The notes beneath the pieces are model-generated. The model saw only the letters and a list, made by a program, of their open reading frames with translations. It was not told the DNA's origin and searched no databases. The position numbers and the translations under genes were made by a program. Positions 24,140 through 25,098 of a DNA stretch of 25,098 nucleotides are shown here, in pieces (position 1 is the stretch's first letter; every line of letters starts with the position of its first letter). Origin of the DNA: an uncultured Lachnospiraceae bacterium (GTDB taxonomy: Bacteria; Bacillota; Clostridia; Lachnospirales; Lachnospiraceae). The stretch is taken from positions 1-25,098 of the forward strand of contig CAJUQB010000057.1 in assembly GCA_910588285.1 (NCBI GenBank), in the 5' to 3' direction.

Positions 24140-25098
24140 CTAATTAGTTGTAATATACTTCTCTAAACTGGCAATAAATTTTTTTATTATACGATCCTCT
24201 GTTAATTCCTCCTCAACGTATTGACGAGCAGCAATCCCATACTGTACAGCCTTATTATGATGCTCCATCAAATATATAATTGCATTGGCCATCTGACAGA
24301 CATCCCCAACCGGCACTAATATACCGCGTTCATTATTCCCTAATAATTCAGCTGGCCCTGTGGGGCAGTCTGTGGATATACATGGAATGCCTAATGCCAT
24401 CGCCTCAAGTAATGCATTGGGAAATCCCTCATAATCGGAAGATAAAATAAATAAATCTGCTCCTAAAAGGATTTGAGAAATATCATTAACCCAACCAATA
24501 AGCTGAATATATGTTTGGGCATTCAGCTGAAAAATTATATTTTTTAAAGAATCGTATTCTTTTCCAAGCCCTCCAATACGGAGCCGTATATTTGGATATA
24601 TTTTATGTACCTGAAATACAGCCTGAATGAGCAGCTTCTGATTCTTTTTCGTATCTAGCCTGCCAAAGGAAACAATGTCTACAATACGTTCTCTGTATTT
24701 ATATGAATTTCCCAATTCAATCATATGGTCAGAAACAGGATTTGGAACAACAAATGCCTTTTTTAATAATTGTGACCCGAAAAATTGTTTCTGCGATTCT
24801 GTTTGCAAAAAGACGGCCCTACTTTTTCGAAATGCAATTCTCCGCAATATATTATGGAGCAATCCTAAATTGACTGGTTTGTCGCGTACAGTGACAATTA
24901 TAGGGATATGATATCCCATATTGGGAAGAAGAAGCTCTTCTGCCATTACATCAAGGATTGGGATGATACAATCCGGTTGAAAGTTCCTTATCGTCTTTCT
25001 GATATAACGCATCCGGTCTATCCTTCTGGATACAACATTTCCCTGGTGATTCGAATTCTTATTTGGCAGCCGGAATTGCTCTATTTTCGGATGAAGTG
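24140..25098 (-). CDS. Glycosyltransferase family 4, 5' end beyond the window
   Basis: The frame is open through the right edge. Upstream of the internal ATG at 25012 it continues as LHPKIEQFRLPNK and SRRIDRMRYIRK, which resembles the acceptor-domain region of GT4 enzymes, so the true start lies outside. Visible parts are CIIPILDVMAEELLLPN, VTVRDKP, VPNPVSDHMIE, IVSFGRLDTKKNQKLLIQA and the donor-site E-x7-E element SSDYEGFPNALLEAMALGIPCISTD followed by PTGPAELL and NERGILVPVG. It is probably the first of several transferases in this run as seen here. Specificity is unknown. Confidence 0.92.
   Translation of the reverse strand, partial: LHPKIEQFRLPNKNSNHQGNVVSRRIDRMRYIRKTIRNFQPDCIIPILDVMAEELLLPNMGYHIPIIVTVRDKPVNLGLLHNILRRIAFRKSRAVFLQTESQKQFFGSQLLKKAFVVPNPVSDHMIELGNSYKYRERIVDIVSFGRLDTKKNQKLLIQAVFQVHKIYPNIRLRIGGLGKEYDSLKNIIFQLNAQTYIQLIGWVNDISQILLGADLFILSSDYEGFPNALLEAMALGIPCISTDCPTGPAELLGNNERGILVPVGDVCQMANAIIYLMEHHNKAVQYGIAARQYVEEELTEDRIIKKFIASLEKYITTN

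Noticed and set aside
1..25098. CRISPR array, tRNA or rRNA genes
   Set aside because: No regularly spaced repeats and no cloverleaf or rRNA-like segments were seen on either strand by eye.

Overview
The window looks like a surface-polysaccharide locus of a Gram-positive, probably clostridial (Lachnospiraceae-like) bacterium. The basis is strong GGAGG-type ribosome binding sites, moderate to low GC, and gene types common in gut Clostridia: a PF09820/PF08011 AAA-ATPase, a DUF6077-like membrane protein, and an EPS-associated tyrosine recombinase. The taxonomic placement is inference.

Layout. (1) Bases 5818 down to 109, minus strand: a five-gene block that begins with a membrane sugar-1-phosphate transferase (initiating enzyme). 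It continues with two GT4 glycosyltransferases, a nucleotide-sugar 6-dehydrogenase and a 3'-truncated 4-epimerase. (2) Bases 5946-8798, plus strand: a tyrosine recombinase and an AAA-ATPase/PD-(D/E)XK protein. The recombinase is divergent from the sugar transferase across a short intergenic region with inverted and direct repeats. (3) Right edge (25098) down to 8776, minus strand: a long, tightly packed run. In transcription order it holds a GT4 (cut by the window edge), two GT2s, the Wzm/Wzt ABC exporter, an internally deleted methyltransferase, a GT4, a methyltransferase, a toroid-methyltransferase fusion, wecB, an AsnB-like amidotransferase, a GT4, a hexapeptide acetyltransferase, a DUF6077-like membrane protein, and a broken membrane/metallophosphoesterase gene.

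How the parts fit. The dehydrogenase and epimerase resemble the TviB/TviC (WbpA/WbpP) pair that makes UDP-GlcNAcA and then UDP-GalNAcA. WecB supplies UDP-ManNAc. The AsnB-like enzyme could amidate a uronic acid, and methyl- and acetyltransferases would decorate the glycan. About six glycosyltransferases are complete or nearly so. Export is by an ABC transporter whose ATPase carries a long C-terminal domain of Wzt type; no Wzx or Wzy is visible inside the window.

The most notable property is damage and variability. One GT4 is broken by a single missing T in a T-tract. The epimerase has lost its C-terminal third. One methyltransferase has an apparent in-frame core deletion. The metallophosphoesterase has lost a middle segment with a frame change. 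The DUF6077-like region is split into two overlapping genes. This suggests a locus under diversifying or relaxed selection, next to a recombinase that could take part in its rearrangement or switching. I saw no tRNA, rRNA, CRISPR array or intact insertion sequence, and no gene-free stretch longer than 300 bases.
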